A stretch of 64,000 bases of DNA from contig NC_092580.1 in assembly GCF_037975245.1 (NCBI RefSeq), positions 26,582,501 through 26,646,500 of the forward strand. The letters are read 5' to 3'. A program made the translations under genes and the position numbers. This stretch comes from Apostichopus japonicus (lineage: Eukaryota; Echinodermata; Holothuroidea; Aspidochirotida; Stichopodidae). Positions 46,640 to 58,075 of the stretch are shown one piece after another (positions within the stretch are counted from its first letter, which is position 1; every line of letters begins with the position of its first letter). The notes beneath the pieces are model-generated. The model saw only the letters and a list, made by a program, of their open reading frames with translations. It did no database searches and had not been told where the DNA came from.

Positions 46640-46820
46640 CCTTCTTTTCAGGTTCCATACGTACTATGACCGTTCTGTTTAATATGGTACTTCCGTACCC
46701 AGAACAATTCAACTTCACGACCGACTTCGTACTTTTGGGACTCATCATGCGAAGGTACGAATCGAACCCTGGAACTTTGCATCACAGACCGAAGTCCGTA
46801 ACACTCGACCACAGTGTTGT
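46640..46820 (-). mobile_element. tRNA-derived SINE-like element
   Basis: The minus strand contains TGGTCGAGTG (46811-46802), resembling an internal A box, and GGGTTCGATTCGTACC (46769-46754), an excellent B box, about 35 bp apart as in tRNA genes. Between and around them the cloverleaf is not completed, and the sequence runs on into an unrelated body to about 46640. This fits a SINE rather than a working tRNA gene. Boundaries are approximate. Confidence 0.5.
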
Positions 46821-46904
46821 TATTTAATAATTTAATATATATATCTGTCATACCTACACTTGTAATACACATTCATTTCTTATTTACGGCTTGGCTTGGG
46901 GAGC

Positions 46905-47165
46905 AGCTCGATATTCATAAGGTCCGTTAATCATAAGGTTCATTGGTCATAAGGTTCGTTTAGTCATAAGGTTCATTGCTCATAAGGTTCGTTATCCATA
47001 ATTAGAAAAAACGGTTCTTTAGTCATAATCGAAAAAGGTTCGTTATTCATAATTGGGGAAAAAAGGTTCGTTATTCATAATTGGGAAAAAAAGGTTCGTT
47101 TTTCATAATTGGCAAAAAGGTTCGTTATTCATAATCTTCTAGAAATAAAGTTCGCTATTCATAAT
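46905..47165. repeat. Minisatellite AAGGTTCGTTATTCATAATTGG
   Basis: About ten units of 19-27 bp, each containing 'aaggttcgttattcat' with 'aattgggaaa' spacers of variable length. Confidence 0.88.
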
Positions 47166-47229
47166 CGCGGGGTCGTCACGCCCCAGTGTCCCTACATCCC
47201 ACTGCCCAAAAGTTGAGGTACCCACTGGC

Positions 47230-47335
47230 AGTTTCGAGCTGGGATTTTGGCCTGGGGGATTTTGTCCAGGGGGATTTTGTCCAGGGGGATTTTGACTCGG
47301 GGGGATTTTGTCCGGGGGAATTTTGTCCTAGAACC
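47230..47335. repeat. Minisatellite GGGGGATTTTGTCCA
   Basis: Five or six 16-18 bp units 'gggggattttgtcca' immediately after the other minisatellite. Plus-strand frames over it (repeated GDFVQ) are by-products. Confidence 0.88.
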
Positions 47336-47339
47336 GTTG

Positions 47340-50300
47340 TGGATACTAGCTTGAATGCTTTACAGTAAGTAACAGGAAGTTATCCACAGATCGACTGTGG
47401 CATTAATACGGGTAACTTACAGAAATGTATATATGCTGTTATAATATGTTCAAGTCTCCAACGTATACAGGGACAACTCATAGCAGTTTTTGTTAATTCC
47501 AGACAATGGCTTGTCAACTATGTAATCCCCCTTTCCTCCCACGTCCGACACCCCATCTACACTATAGCGTAAATTATTCCTTGCAAAGTTGCATACCTCT
47601 AATCTCCCTGATAAAACCCTTTTAATCCTGTCCCAACTGCCCCACCCCCTCCCCCTTCTTGAGCCAAAAGAAAGTAAATAAAAATAATATTTTCTCTCGT
47701 GAATTGCTCAAATAAGTACCTGGCATGTTCATTCGATGAACGAAAGTCAATCACCAATAATTACAGTTATGTTATATAACAGAGCGTTTCCAGTCGACGG
47801 TATTTTGACACACAAGAAATATTGGAGACTTAAATATGTGTTTTTAAATCTATATCATCCCAAGAAGATGTTCAAATGCTTCCCTGTGATGTTTTTACGC
47901 CACTCAAGATATTCTACTTCAGTTTGGATAAAATCGAAAAATTGTCATTACCGATTATTTACGGACTGTCAATGATATTTAATTTAATGATAACTATCAA
48001 ATTCATCGTCTTAAATTTATTCAAGTTTGATGGTAAAAGACAACATTTACAGAGATTTATGTACAGTTAAAGAAAAAAAAAACATACTTCTCATGACAAC
48101 TTTTCATACACTAACGTTGTTTTTATTTTGAAGACACTTAGAAATTGGTTGATGGGATAAATGGGTAATGGTGTTATAGTCTGCAAAGAACAAGGATTTA
48201 CAAGCATCCGTATACTGAAAACGACGCGTCCAAGCAGAAGTGAGCTGATATTTCGAGTTAGTTGTCTCCGTCTCAGTGTGGCGTTATCAATCCTATCGAA
48301 GTCTGCATATTTTGACTACCAAAGTGACATCCAATGGTCGGTTATAATCTACGTTACATTGAAATAGGGCTTACGAACTTCAAGATACTCATAAACAAGT
48401 TCATAAACAGGTTAAAATTACCATGGTTGTAAGTTAAAACTTAGTGATTGTTTTTTTCTCTCCATAGCTTCGTGGTCAAATTTTATGATGCAGGGGGATG
48501 ACTTTGGCGTTGGTCATCAATTGTTTACCAGTTTTATTGCAAACTATTCATATTATTCGAATAGAAATTACTACGGATAAATCAAAATGCCAATCTATGA
48601 CAACCTTGCTTACTAAATATTTCATTCACTTCTGAAGATTTTAGTTGAAAGTGTTTTTTTTTCAAAGTTCATATTGGGAAGGGATAGGGGAAGAATCCGT
48701 ATGAAGGGTTTAACAGATTGATTATGGCCAAATAATTTATACCTTTTTGTTTCCAATTAGTATCTTGAAGTGATTTTACAGCGATTAATTGTATATTTAA
48801 TTATCACGGAGAGACTAAATCATCAATCTTGAAATCAACAGAACTTTTTAATTATTCTTGCAGATATAGGCTTCCGAAATAGCCTACCAAATATAATTTA
48901 CCCCAAGGGCAAAGACGATAGTACCATCTCTACTGACCTACAGGCGATATTCGCCATATTACATATTAATAACGCGATTAGACATGCTACAAAAACACTA
49001 GCAACTAGTTTTAACAAGAGCTTCGTAACGAGACATCGTCAACTTCTTGTAAACAAAATATTGTAATCTGTATGAAGATCACGTATTTAATTTACTGACT
49101 AAATCCATCTCTCTCTTTTTTTAATATTCCTACAGTCATATATAGTACCGTGCCCAATGTTTGCTAATAATCCCCTCAAAACGTGTTGTAGGCATGTTTT
49201 ACATATTTGATGATAGGAAATTCAAAGTACAGTGACTCGATACTAGATTTCTTCACCTAAGGTTTTTTTTTTTTTTATTAATTCGCTTGTAGAATTTTGT
49301 GACGGTGTTACCTCTATCAAGGCCAAAGTCTTTATCAACCATAGTCAAGTTTTAAATTAGGAAAACACATTTTGCAACATTTGAAATTAACATTATAAGC
49401 CAATTGAGTTGTTCTCGGATGTCCGCTCTGTTGGTGTTTTCACTTGGAGTATATATGTTGGTTTTCTAAATCATGGGACGCCGAGTATGTAATAACATAG
49501 ATCAATGATGTTACTGAGATTTCGTTAAAATGAAGATCATTATCCCTGGTATATCCATGATGATATCGACTTGAGTTGAATTCAGTTTACGGTGGCTTTC
49601 GTTATAGAAGTGTATTTTCGAAGGGGGGGGGGGGGTAAGAAGGGTGGGGTTTGAGGGGTGGTGGTGGGGTGAGTTGTTCCCGACAGTTATCTCCATCACC
49701 ATTGACCAACGATGATGGTTGATTGTTTCTTTTTCTTTCTTTTTAATTGGTTGATTTGTTTTGTTTCCTTCTAATTACCCCATAATTAAGACCAACAAAA
49801 TGACACCACGCACCCTGAATAGAATAACCCTAAATTGTATAACCAAACTCAAAACTCAACTTTAAACTTTCCTCAATTAAAGTAGTAGCTTAATACAAAG
49901 GTTGCCATAAAGAGGGGGGGGGGGGGGGGGAATAAGTCTGTATAGATTAGTTGGAGCTGGAGATACATCCACACTCCGTGATTGGAAGAATGCAGGACTC
50001 TTAGTTTAAAAAAGACCCGCCCCCGATTTCCTTAACCAAATAATGGTTTGTTATTTAAGATATGTCCTTATCCATTTCGTAATCAGGATTTCAAAATTTT
50101 TTGCTCTTACTGTAAACAGTTGGCAGAGAGTTTTAAGACGGCCCCATTGAAAGAAAAGCAGATTTTGAGACTTAATCAACATTTTAGTACAATGCTGTGT
50201 GGAATGCAATGGATGTGGGATTAAATCTAGTAAACCTCGGAGGGAAGCTGTAACTATGGAAATGTTTAACCTGACAGGGTAATACTTTCATAGCTGTACG

Positions 50301-50390
50301 CACTGTATACGCACTATACTGTATATCTTGCTGTTAATGCAATAATGCAATGGTAACAACCGTCACGATCATACGTTACAGTCTCGGTAT
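47340..50390. other. No recognised gene
   Basis: AT-rich sequence with homopolymer tracts (T14 near 49264, G13 near 49623, G16 near 49915). Frames at 47736-48367 lack family motifs. Nothing was assigned. Confidence 0.4.
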
Positions 50391-50397
50391 AAGTTAA

Positions 50398-50757
50398 AGG
50401 GTGTGAAGACTCGCGCAAAAAGAAACGTCTAATGCCGGTAATCTGACCTAGTTTCGAATGAGGTGTAACAGAAGTGTTAGACACCACCATCGATCCCAGA
50501 AAATACACACACAGCTTGCTACCGTCGGTAATTATACACTAGTGTACAGTCAGTACATGCAGCTGCGGTCAATACCCACAGCACAGTGTATAAACGATAC
50601 AGCGATGGACATCTCAGGTCCAGCTAAATATAACAAGGTTTCAGGTTTCATTACTGTCTGCATTTTGAAGCGTCACGAACAAAACGCCACTTGCAAGCAA
50701 CAGAAAGTTAACTTTTTCAGATGGCCGAATGCGGTTTGGGGCGAGTCTTCAATGCCT
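50398..50757. mobile_element. TTAA-type MITE, copy 2
   Basis: Flanked by TTAA on both sides (50394-50397; 50758-50761). Ends are AGGGTGTGAAGACTCGCG and, inverted, AGGCATTGAAGACTCGCC. Its 360 bp align in inverted orientation with 45393-45746, including 'cagcttgctaccgtcggtaa' (reverse complement in copy 1). It has no transposase frame. Features match Kolobok-like non-autonomous elements. Confidence 0.85.
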
Positions 50758-51407
50758 TTAACTGGGATATGAGATCAATGGGATCAATGGGATCATTCAG
50801 ATGAATTAGATCAAAGTTGTTTGGTTTTCGTGCTCAGCACCTATCTTGGTTGACTTTTCCTTAAAAAAAGATGATAAAGTTCGGTACAATTGCTTCATCG
50901 TTAAATAGGCGATGTTGGTGTTGTCGATGAGGATTATTACAAAACCGGAAGAAACTGTAGTCGAATGTGACGAAATGTTGTATATTTTGAAAGAAGACGC
51001 TGGATAATTCATTCCTCGGCGGAACGACTTAGAGTCAAGTTAAGGTAGGTAATGTTTCTTTTAATCATATTTTGAAGTATTATAACCGTGCGGTATGCCT
51101 AGATATATACAAGTTTGGATTCAAAAATTCATATTTTTACAAACTGAATTACGAAGTACCGTTGTTCATTATCGTGACGATGAAAAGTCAATTTTTCAAT
51201 TGTTACCGCATGTCACCAATCTGTTATTTCTTATGAATCATTGCAGTGTTCCATTTGGAATGTTACTATTTGCATTTTAACTATAGAGAGCATTATTATT
51301 GAACGTCGTAAATCGAAGAGTCTTAGCCAGAAAGTAGTTCTGTCGTGTTAAGTTAATTTTCAAGTGTCTGTTTCATCAAACGGCCGACACTATTCATGTT
51401 ATTAATC

Positions 51408-51408
<1 letters not shown>

Positions 51409-51501
<93 letters not shown>

Positions 51502-51581
51502 TATATATATACATATATATATATAGTTATATATATATATATACACATATATACATATATATACATATACATATAGATACA

Positions 51582-51658
<77 letters not shown>

Positions 51659-51660
51659 TT
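51409..51660. repeat. (TA)n microsatellite, ~250 bp
   Basis: Almost continuous TA dinucleotides with a few TC, CA and GT interruptions. Tyr/Ile frames on both strands are artefacts. Confidence 0.95.
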
Positions 51661-52009
51661 ATATATGTCACAGGTCAGGTCACGTTTAAGATGTTTCCTT
51701 TTGTTTAATGACCACCCTGTGAGAAAGTTACATTCTTTTTGCACATATAGATAATTCCACAAGGCTAGTGCCCAGTAAGGTATCTGTATCAATTGTTGAT
51801 CATCTGCATGTTGTTTTACGTAATTTTTAGCTATGCAGGGTACTGTGTTAGCAGGCTTCCTGTAGCGCGTGATGGTTTTTGCGAGAGAGTATTCTCGAGC
51901 TTAGATGTGGGTCTCAGCTCTGGAGGGGGACAGAATTCCACGCTGTTTCGTTAATATGTACATATGTCACAATGTCGAATTTACAGAATCCTAAGAGCAG
52001 TGTCAAAAA

Positions 52010-52450
52010 ATGAAGTTTAATAATATATACAATTCATTTTTACGTATATACTATACTCCAGATAATAATCATTTGTCATTATTGGATCTAAATGTAAAGA
52101 AAATGACTGCAGTTCACAGAGTTTTTTTTTTGCTAAGACTACGACTTGTAGAAAATTATGACGTCCCAAACCAAAAAAAAATTGTTTCGAGCACTCCGTC
52201 ACAGCCATGGGTCACCCTAAGCAGGAATGAGTGTTGCTACTTAGTACGTTAATTACGGGTAAAGCATTGGAAGTTTACACAAGGATGTCAGATAACGACT
52301 GTGAGGATTTTGACAAACTTAAAGCTGCCCTCCTGAAGGCTTATGATATGAATCCAAACGGGTTTAGGCGGAGGTTTAGAAGCTCACGACTTGAATCAGC
52401 CGAAACATATGTTCAAATTGTACATAGTAGTCGGGTTATTTGACAAGATT
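52010..52450 (+). pseudogene. Gmr1-like retrotransposon: gag fragment
   Basis: Frames read LITGKALEVYTRMSDNDCED and LKAALLKAYDMNPNGFRRRF, matching gag regions of Ty3/gypsy-type elements ('l.GkAlevy..l......dy..lK.aLL..y'). It is broken by frameshifts at about 52230 and by a stop at 52441. A zinc-knuckle relic follows at about 52710-52760 (YNCGQPGHVSRD), with two of its cysteines changed to Arg. No left LTR was identified. Confidence 0.7.
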
Positions 52451-52934
52451 GGTTGAGCTCAGTAATTGCGAATTAACTTACGAAATTTTACAAGAATTGA
52501 TAATAACTGAACAATAATTTTATAACATTTGTCATCCAGATCTGAGAGTATTTTTGAAAGAAAGAAATCCCGAAGACTAATGGAAAGGTGCTGTACTGGC
52601 AGATCAGTTTGTGAAGTCTCACGGCAATAGGTTAGAAAAGAACAGCGTTCAGGACAAGGGTCAAAAGGGTAGCCTTGGTGGCCAACAAACAAGGGAAAGA
52701 GATTGGAATAGCACAAGAATCGTTACAATTGTGGGCAACCAGGTCATGTTTCAAGGGACCGTAAGAAACCTAAGTCCGCCAATCAAGGAAGGGGACGTAG
52801 TAGCTTTGAAAAAGGGGCTAGTGCGGAAGCTGGAAGGGTTGAGGAAACGGTTGCCACGGGCGAAAACAAAACTCAAAACTGGGCTGAATATGGTGAAGCA
52901 GGTCAAGTGAGACTGGAGGCGGGTGCGGGTAAAG

Positions 52935-53030
52935 CCAGAAACGCGGTCGTGCCAGTAAACGTTGGTTACGTGGGAAAGCACAAAGTCGAGGTGGTGAGAG
53001 ATACCGGATGTAATACCGTAATACTGTTAG
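52935..53030 (+). pseudogene. Gmr1-like retrotransposon: aspartic protease relic
   Basis: The frame reads VGKHKVEVVRDTGCNTVILL. The D-T-G triad in a 'v.alvDTGC..tvi' context marks the active site of retropepsin. The rest of the domain is interrupted. Confidence 0.6.
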
Positions 53031-53383
53031 AAGAAATTTTGTCGAAAAGTCAAAGTTCACAGGGCAGGTACTGCCATTAAAATTACTGGACAGCACAGAT
53101 CGTTAGTTCCCTGATACCAGAGTTCATATCGACACACCCTATTTTGTCTGGATTAGTAAATGCGTTGGTAGTGGACAATCCTTTGCATGATCTATTTATC
53201 GGGAACATAGAAAGTGCTAGGAATGCAAACAATCCAGAGCCAAACTGGCAGCCACTAACAGTTGGGGAAGTACAGGCGTGAAGTGGAGCTGTAAAGACGC
53301 GCGCACAGCAGATAAGACAGGGACGTCCGTTACAGCCGCTTAAATGTAACGGGGCAGTCTGCGCGGCAATCGATAGGAATGAG

Positions 53384-54340
53384 TTGTCAAAGGCGCAGCA
53401 AGAGGAGCAAGAATTTGCTAAGTTTTACAAGTTGGCAAATAACGGGGAGGTAACAGTATCGCGAGGAGGCAGTGAGGTAAAGTACGAAGTTTCTAACGGA
53501 GTACTCTTGAGAAAATTCAAAAGTGCCAAAGTTGAAAATGGAAAGGAATTTAATCAAGTGATTCTTCCAAAAATTCTTCTGGAAAATGTCATAAGCGTAG
53601 CGCATGATGCTCCCTTATCAGGGCACCTAGGAGCAAAGAAACCCGCTGAAAGGGTAACGAGTAACTTCTAGTGGCCTGGTGTGTAGCGCGACATTTGTCA
53701 ACGAACGGTGTCCGAATGCTCTGTACCCAAGGTTCCTCTAGTGAAATGCTCCATATTGATACACCTTTTCATGGAGTCGAGATAGATTTATTGGGGCCCC
53801 TTGCTCCAATTACCGATTGCAGAAATAGATACATTCTTACACTGGTTGATTTCGCCACTATGTTTCCCGAAGCCGTTGCGCTTCCCAGCGTAGAGACTGA
53901 GCGCGTCGCGGAAGCACTTTTAGAAATTTTTAGCAGAGTAGGAATCCCCAACGAAATTCTAACAGACATGGATAGTCAGTTTACGGTAGACCTCATGCAT
54001 GAGATAAGCCGCTTCTTGCGTATTAAATCAATTAACAACGTCGCCCTACCACCCGATGTGTAACGGCTTGGTAGAGAAATTCAACGGAACCCTCAAGAGA
54101 ATGATTAAAAGACTGTGTGCTGAGAGACCAAAAGATTGGGATAGATTTGTACCGACAGTGCTTTTTACGTATAGGGAGGTCCCGCAGGAAATGGCTAGGG
54201 TTCTCCCCATTCGAGATGCACAATGGTAGAACCGTCAGAGGTACAGTAAGAATTCTGATGGAGTTGTGGACCCGTGATCTTAAAGAGGAGGAGGTCAAAA
54301 ACACTTATCAATATGTAGTAGACTTGAGGAATAGATTGTA
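53384..54340 (+). pseudogene. Gmr1-like retrotransposon: integrase
   Basis: An N-terminal HHCC finger (SVAHDAPLSGHLGAKK ... RDICQRTVSEC) is broken by two stop codons near 53670-53690. The core follows: EIDLLGPLAPI (first Asp), ILTDMDSQF (second Asp), and, after a frameshift at 54060, NGLVEKFNGTLKRM (Glu). All three DDE residues are therefore still readable. The tail GFSPFEMHNGRTVRG is typical of Ty3/gypsy integrases. The integrase lies upstream of the reverse transcriptase, unlike standard Ty3/gypsy order. Confidence 0.85.
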
Positions 54341-54368
54341 GCAGACTTGCAAGGTTGCTAAGGGAGAA

Positions 54369-54716
54369 TTGCGTACAGCTTCTGCTAGACATAAAGAATA
54401 TTATGGTACAAGAATTAGAGACAGAAAATTCAAACCGAACAATAAGGTGCTAATATTATTGCCGACCGACAATAATACGCTGACAATGCAGTGGCGAGTA
54501 GCATTTGTGGTTAAAAGTAAGGTCGGTGAAAACGACTACAGGCTTGAGGTGAACGGAGAGGATAAGACTTTCCATGCAAACTTACTCAAGAGACTCGTAG
54601 ATCGTCTTGAAAGTGCTGGTTGTGCCGAAGTAGCATCGGCCGGGGAGATCCTCAAAAGTACGGGTGCTCATTGTTTAATGGTTGAGGAGAACGGTGTGGC
54701 GGTGATGTGGAGTTAG
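54369..54716 (+). pseudogene. Gmr1-like retrotransposon: integrase C-terminal region
   Basis: Reads RHKEYYGTRIRDRKFKPNNK, then VLILLPTDNNTLTMQWR and NDYRLEV, the beta-barrel region after the integrase core ('gd.VLvLlPt....l..qw.GPy.V'). It is separated from the core by a stop at 54339. Confidence 0.75.
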
Positions 54717-54734
54717 AAATGGTCATGCCGCCTA

Positions 54735-55262
54735 ATGATGCAAATGGATGCTCACATATCTAAAAACCTGAGCGATGCCCTGCAAAACGAAATGACACTG
54801 TTGTTATCTCAATATCATGGTGTTTCAACTGATAAACCTGGTGTTACTAATCTTATTCAATATACATTACCTCTTTCATCACAGGACCCAGTAAGAAGTA
54901 AGCCATATCCGCTACCAGTTAGTACGCAAGCAACCATGGAAAAGGAGGTGGACACTATGCTCAAGTTAGGCGTAATCGAGTCGCCAGAATTCGCGTACGC
55001 TTCTCCCATAGTCCTAGTTAGAAAAAGGATGGCACGAATCTATCCAAGACCAATTCCTTGCGCAGACGATCATATGGCTAAGATTGCCGGAGGTAAGGTG
55101 TTCTCGAAAATTAACCTTACGAAGAGATACTGGTAAATTCCAGTTGCGCAAGAGGATTGCTGTAAAACCGCCTTCGTTACCTATCACGGCTTGTACCAAT
55201 TTGTGGTGATGCCATTTGGTGTAATTAATGCGTGGGCTGTTTTCACACGCATGATGCGAAAG
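54735..55262 (+). pseudogene. Gmr1-like retrotransposon: reverse transcriptase, N-terminal half
   Basis: Contains RSKPYPLPVSTQATMEKEVD, MLKLGVIESPEFAYASPIVL, KVFSKINLTKRYW, then, past a stop at 55134, CCKTAFVTYHGLYQFVVMPF and MMRKLL. These are RT fingers and palm motifs. 'FSKIDLtkGYWQ' normally holds the first catalytic Asp, here Asn (KINL). The frame ends where an inverted segment begins. Confidence 0.82.
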
Positions 55263-55289
55263 TTACTAAACCGCGGCCCGAGACGGTGA

Positions 55290-55520
55290 CTGGTTTTACG
55301 AGTCCATCGCCAACCACGTGACCTAAGAACTCTACAGACCTTTGCCCGAAAAGAACATTTAGTTGGGCGCGCTGTGAGACTCGCGGCGCGCAGCCTCTGA
55401 AGCACCCTTCACACTAAATCTACATGGCTATGCCAGTCTGCCGTATACACTCGTATATCATCGATGTAGTTCACTACGTTAGGCAAGCCGCTTAGTAACT
55501 TTCGCATCATGCGTAAAGCT
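55290..55520 (-). pseudogene. Gmr1-like retrotransposon: inverted RT segment
   Basis: On the minus strand the RT continues in sequence: MMRKLLSGLPNVVNYIDDIR (with the YxDD catalytic box), LQRLRAASLTARPTKC, and in other frames GHVVGDGLVKP. It is the missing downstream half of the RT at 54735-55262, placed in opposite orientation. The segment coding MMRKLL (GCATGATGCGAAAGTTACTA) is present on both arms, at 55249-55268 (plus) and about 55495-55515 (minus). Confidence 0.78.
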
Positions 55521-55524
55521 CATT

Positions 55525-57360
55525 ATAGTACGGGAACCTAGGGTGTTTTCAAGTTACATCCTTAACGAAATCGGCAATGTTGTATACAACACTCAGGCCC
55601 ATACACAGAGTTGTGGGTGCAAGGAAGGGGAGGGGTGGGATGGTAAGATATCGATTTGTGTCCTGGGGAGGGGTCTTCTTAAGTCTGTGACCTATCTGTG
55701 ATGAGTTCAAAAATATTTTTGTTTGTTAATAACAACCCTGAGGTAGCTGGAAGATAACCCCCTCCCCTGCCCCCTAAACCCCGTTGTGATGGCCATGCGT
55801 GAAGCAAATATTCATTGTTTAGACACATGGCATTCCAGGTAATTCCAGTGATAAATGATCGTTTTTTCTAATTATGAAATTTTTCTTAATAGACCAAAAG
55901 TGGTTCAAATAAGAAAAGATATATTAGAAAGATATCCTCCTGCAAACATACAAGAACCAAAAACAAAGCCCCCAAAAAGGGGAAGAAAAATAAAGCAAAT
56001 AGGACAGAGCAGGTTGCAATATGCTAGAGTTTTTGTCTCATCACGTTTCTCACTCTTTAAACTACGTCATTCTTGTAGAGATAGGTTTGTTCAAAGAAAT
56101 TTGATTAAGTAAAAATCAAAACTTGAAATTGCATGATAGTCACAAACATAATATTCTGCATCTCTATCAGACTGGGCAAAGAGTGAAAAAATGATTATAC
56201 ATGGGAAAATTCATGAGGAAATTTAACTGGAATGATGACTCTCCCTTTGTAGCCCTGAGGCAACTAAATAAAATTGATGCTTTTTAGAGCATCCTTCAAG
56301 CGGGGAGGTTTGACTTAATTAGAATGATATACTACTGTCACTCTTCTTCAAACAATATGTACTTGAAAACCCTCATAATCCACAGGAAGAACAGCCTCTT
56401 TGGCGTTTGGTAAACCTCAATAAAACCATGCAGAAGTTTCCCTATAGAATTCCCCCTTGAACTGCTTCCCACAAAAAGTAGGATTACCTGTTTAATGCTT
56501 TAATGTGAAACTTGATACCGACAAAAGTTTAATCTGAATGGTAAATTAAATGGCTGATTGTCATGTATCCAACGGGTTTGTCCTTAAGACTTACACATAA
56601 CTCCATAACAGCAAACGTTACATAAGAAGCAGACTATGTTCGGTTATATGTTTTCTCTATGAGAAGTTATCTTGAACACAATTTCCAGAACCAAGAAACA
56701 CGCCTTCGTATTTGTTATTTTATGAAGTAATGAGGTGATAAAGAATTTCGAGCGTCACATCGCGTCAACTTGAAATGCAAAATATATGGATTTCCACCGA
56801 ACAAATGGCAGTGTAAAGTCAATGGCCTGTCTTTGCTTAAACGTGTAGCAGCCGACGAAATTTTCTCTCATGATATGTTAGAGTGAAAGACAGGATTATT
56901 GTCGGCAACAAGTTAACTGCCAAGAAAATTGTCTACATTTGTTTAACAAAATAAACTGTGTCTGCTTCAGTGAAACAGGTCCAGTAAAAACTCTTTTTGG
57001 GGATGTAGACCAAATGAAGACAATTGTCTGGCTATATGCCACTTAAGAACCAGAGGTGGGATCTTTGCAAGTAAATATAGGAAAAGAAACATTTACAGAT
57101 AGACTTATTAATGGGAACTACACCTGCAAAGATTTACAATACACTTTCTCGGTTCTCACCTACCTTCATGACATTTCTGTATGCTTTATACTTATGTGGA
57201 AATAGTTATACTCAAACAAAGCAGTGTTGAACATTCTGCCATGCACTATCAGTTGTTTGCATGATACAAATAACAGATATGGTGCCATTCATTATTGGCA
57301 CTAACTACAGAAAATTATGAAATGTTTTAGATATGTTTACCTCATTACATAAGTAATGAA
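55525..57360. other. Unassigned
   Basis: A plus frame at 55855-56112 includes KTKPPKRGRKIKQIGQSRL, a basic, protein-like stretch without a family I can name. No LTR was seen. The rest is AT-rich. Confidence 0.35.
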
Positions 57361-57364
57361 ATTA

Positions 57365-57500
57365 GAAGTTGATGCTGCAGTCTTGTCAGGCACTGCCTCT
57401 AATAGTCTCAGGCCACTTTAAATAGAAGTCAGACAGTGTTATTATGTACAGTCGCTGGCAGCTATCACTGGCAGTGGACCATTAAGATCAACACCAACCT
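57365..57500 (-). pseudogene. Integrase-core relic after a splice acceptor
   Basis: The minus strand has a polypyrimidine tract and TTAACAG acceptor, then VGVDLNGPLPVIAASDC, a stop, and in shifted frames LSDFYLKWPE and PDKTAASTSNFITYVM. This is the retroviral-type integrase block 'vGvDliGPLp.t..gnrYilt.tDyftKWpeA.plpDKta..va.fl'. A splice-like acceptor right before the domain suggests an intron-containing integrase gene (GIN/Ginger or domesticated type), now decayed. It is separate from the Gmr1-like element. Confidence 0.6.
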
Positions 57501-57842
57501 GTTAAGAAAGAAGACAGCAGTTACGTGTTAATTTATAAAACATGTACAAGTTGCAGGCTTTGCTTTGACTGTTGTTCTATTTCATTGCTTCATTTTGTAC
57601 ACAGATCTAGATAAAAAAAAAAATAGTGGACTATCTGATAGAAACAGGGTATTGGTGGATTTAGGCCAATTATTTTTACCTTGCATACATGAAAATGTAA
57701 CTCAATCCATACTATACCTTATATTTACAATCGCTTAAACCACTAAACCAGAAAAGTGGTACGTCCACTTTTTCCAACTTACAATTATATGCCTATATTG
57801 ATGGTTGCTCTGCAGTTATGCAGTTGCTCTGCAGTGGCTTAA

Positions 57843-58071
57843 AGGTATGCTGTATTGGCCCTAAATATGCCAGATTTTCAATTTGGTCAAACTTCTTAAA
57901 GTATGTTTATTACTACCCTGGAGGAAATTTACCTCACTGGGACATTCAATCAGCTAGTGTCATCATTTAGAATGTCTGGCACAATTTAAAGGGTTATTAC
58001 CCCCAGGAAAGTACTTTGGAAAACTTCTTACAATTAAAGTGACCAAAATTTAGGGCCTATACAGGCTACCT
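57843..58071. mobile_element. TTAA-type MITE, 229 bp
   Basis: Terminal inverted repeats AGGTATGCTGTATTGGCCCT (left) and AGGTAGCCTGTATAGGCCCT (right, inverted). TTAA precedes it (57839-57842) and ATAA, a one-base change from TTAA, follows. A diverged, inverted copy is at 44640-44865. Confidence 0.78.
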
Positions 58072-58075
58072 ATAA

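Noticed and set aside
46740-46820. A functional tRNA gene
   Set aside because: A and B boxes are present, but acceptor and anticodon stems do not pair properly; a SINE is the better reading.
45393-50757. Large 5.4-kb transposon with ~355-bp terminal inverted repeats
   Set aside because: Each arm has its own short terminal inverted repeats, and copy 2 has TTAA on both sides, so these are two separate MITEs in opposite orientation. The interior has no transposase.
51396-51689. Tyr/Ile-rich open frames on both strands
   Set aside because: By-product of a (TA)n microsatellite.
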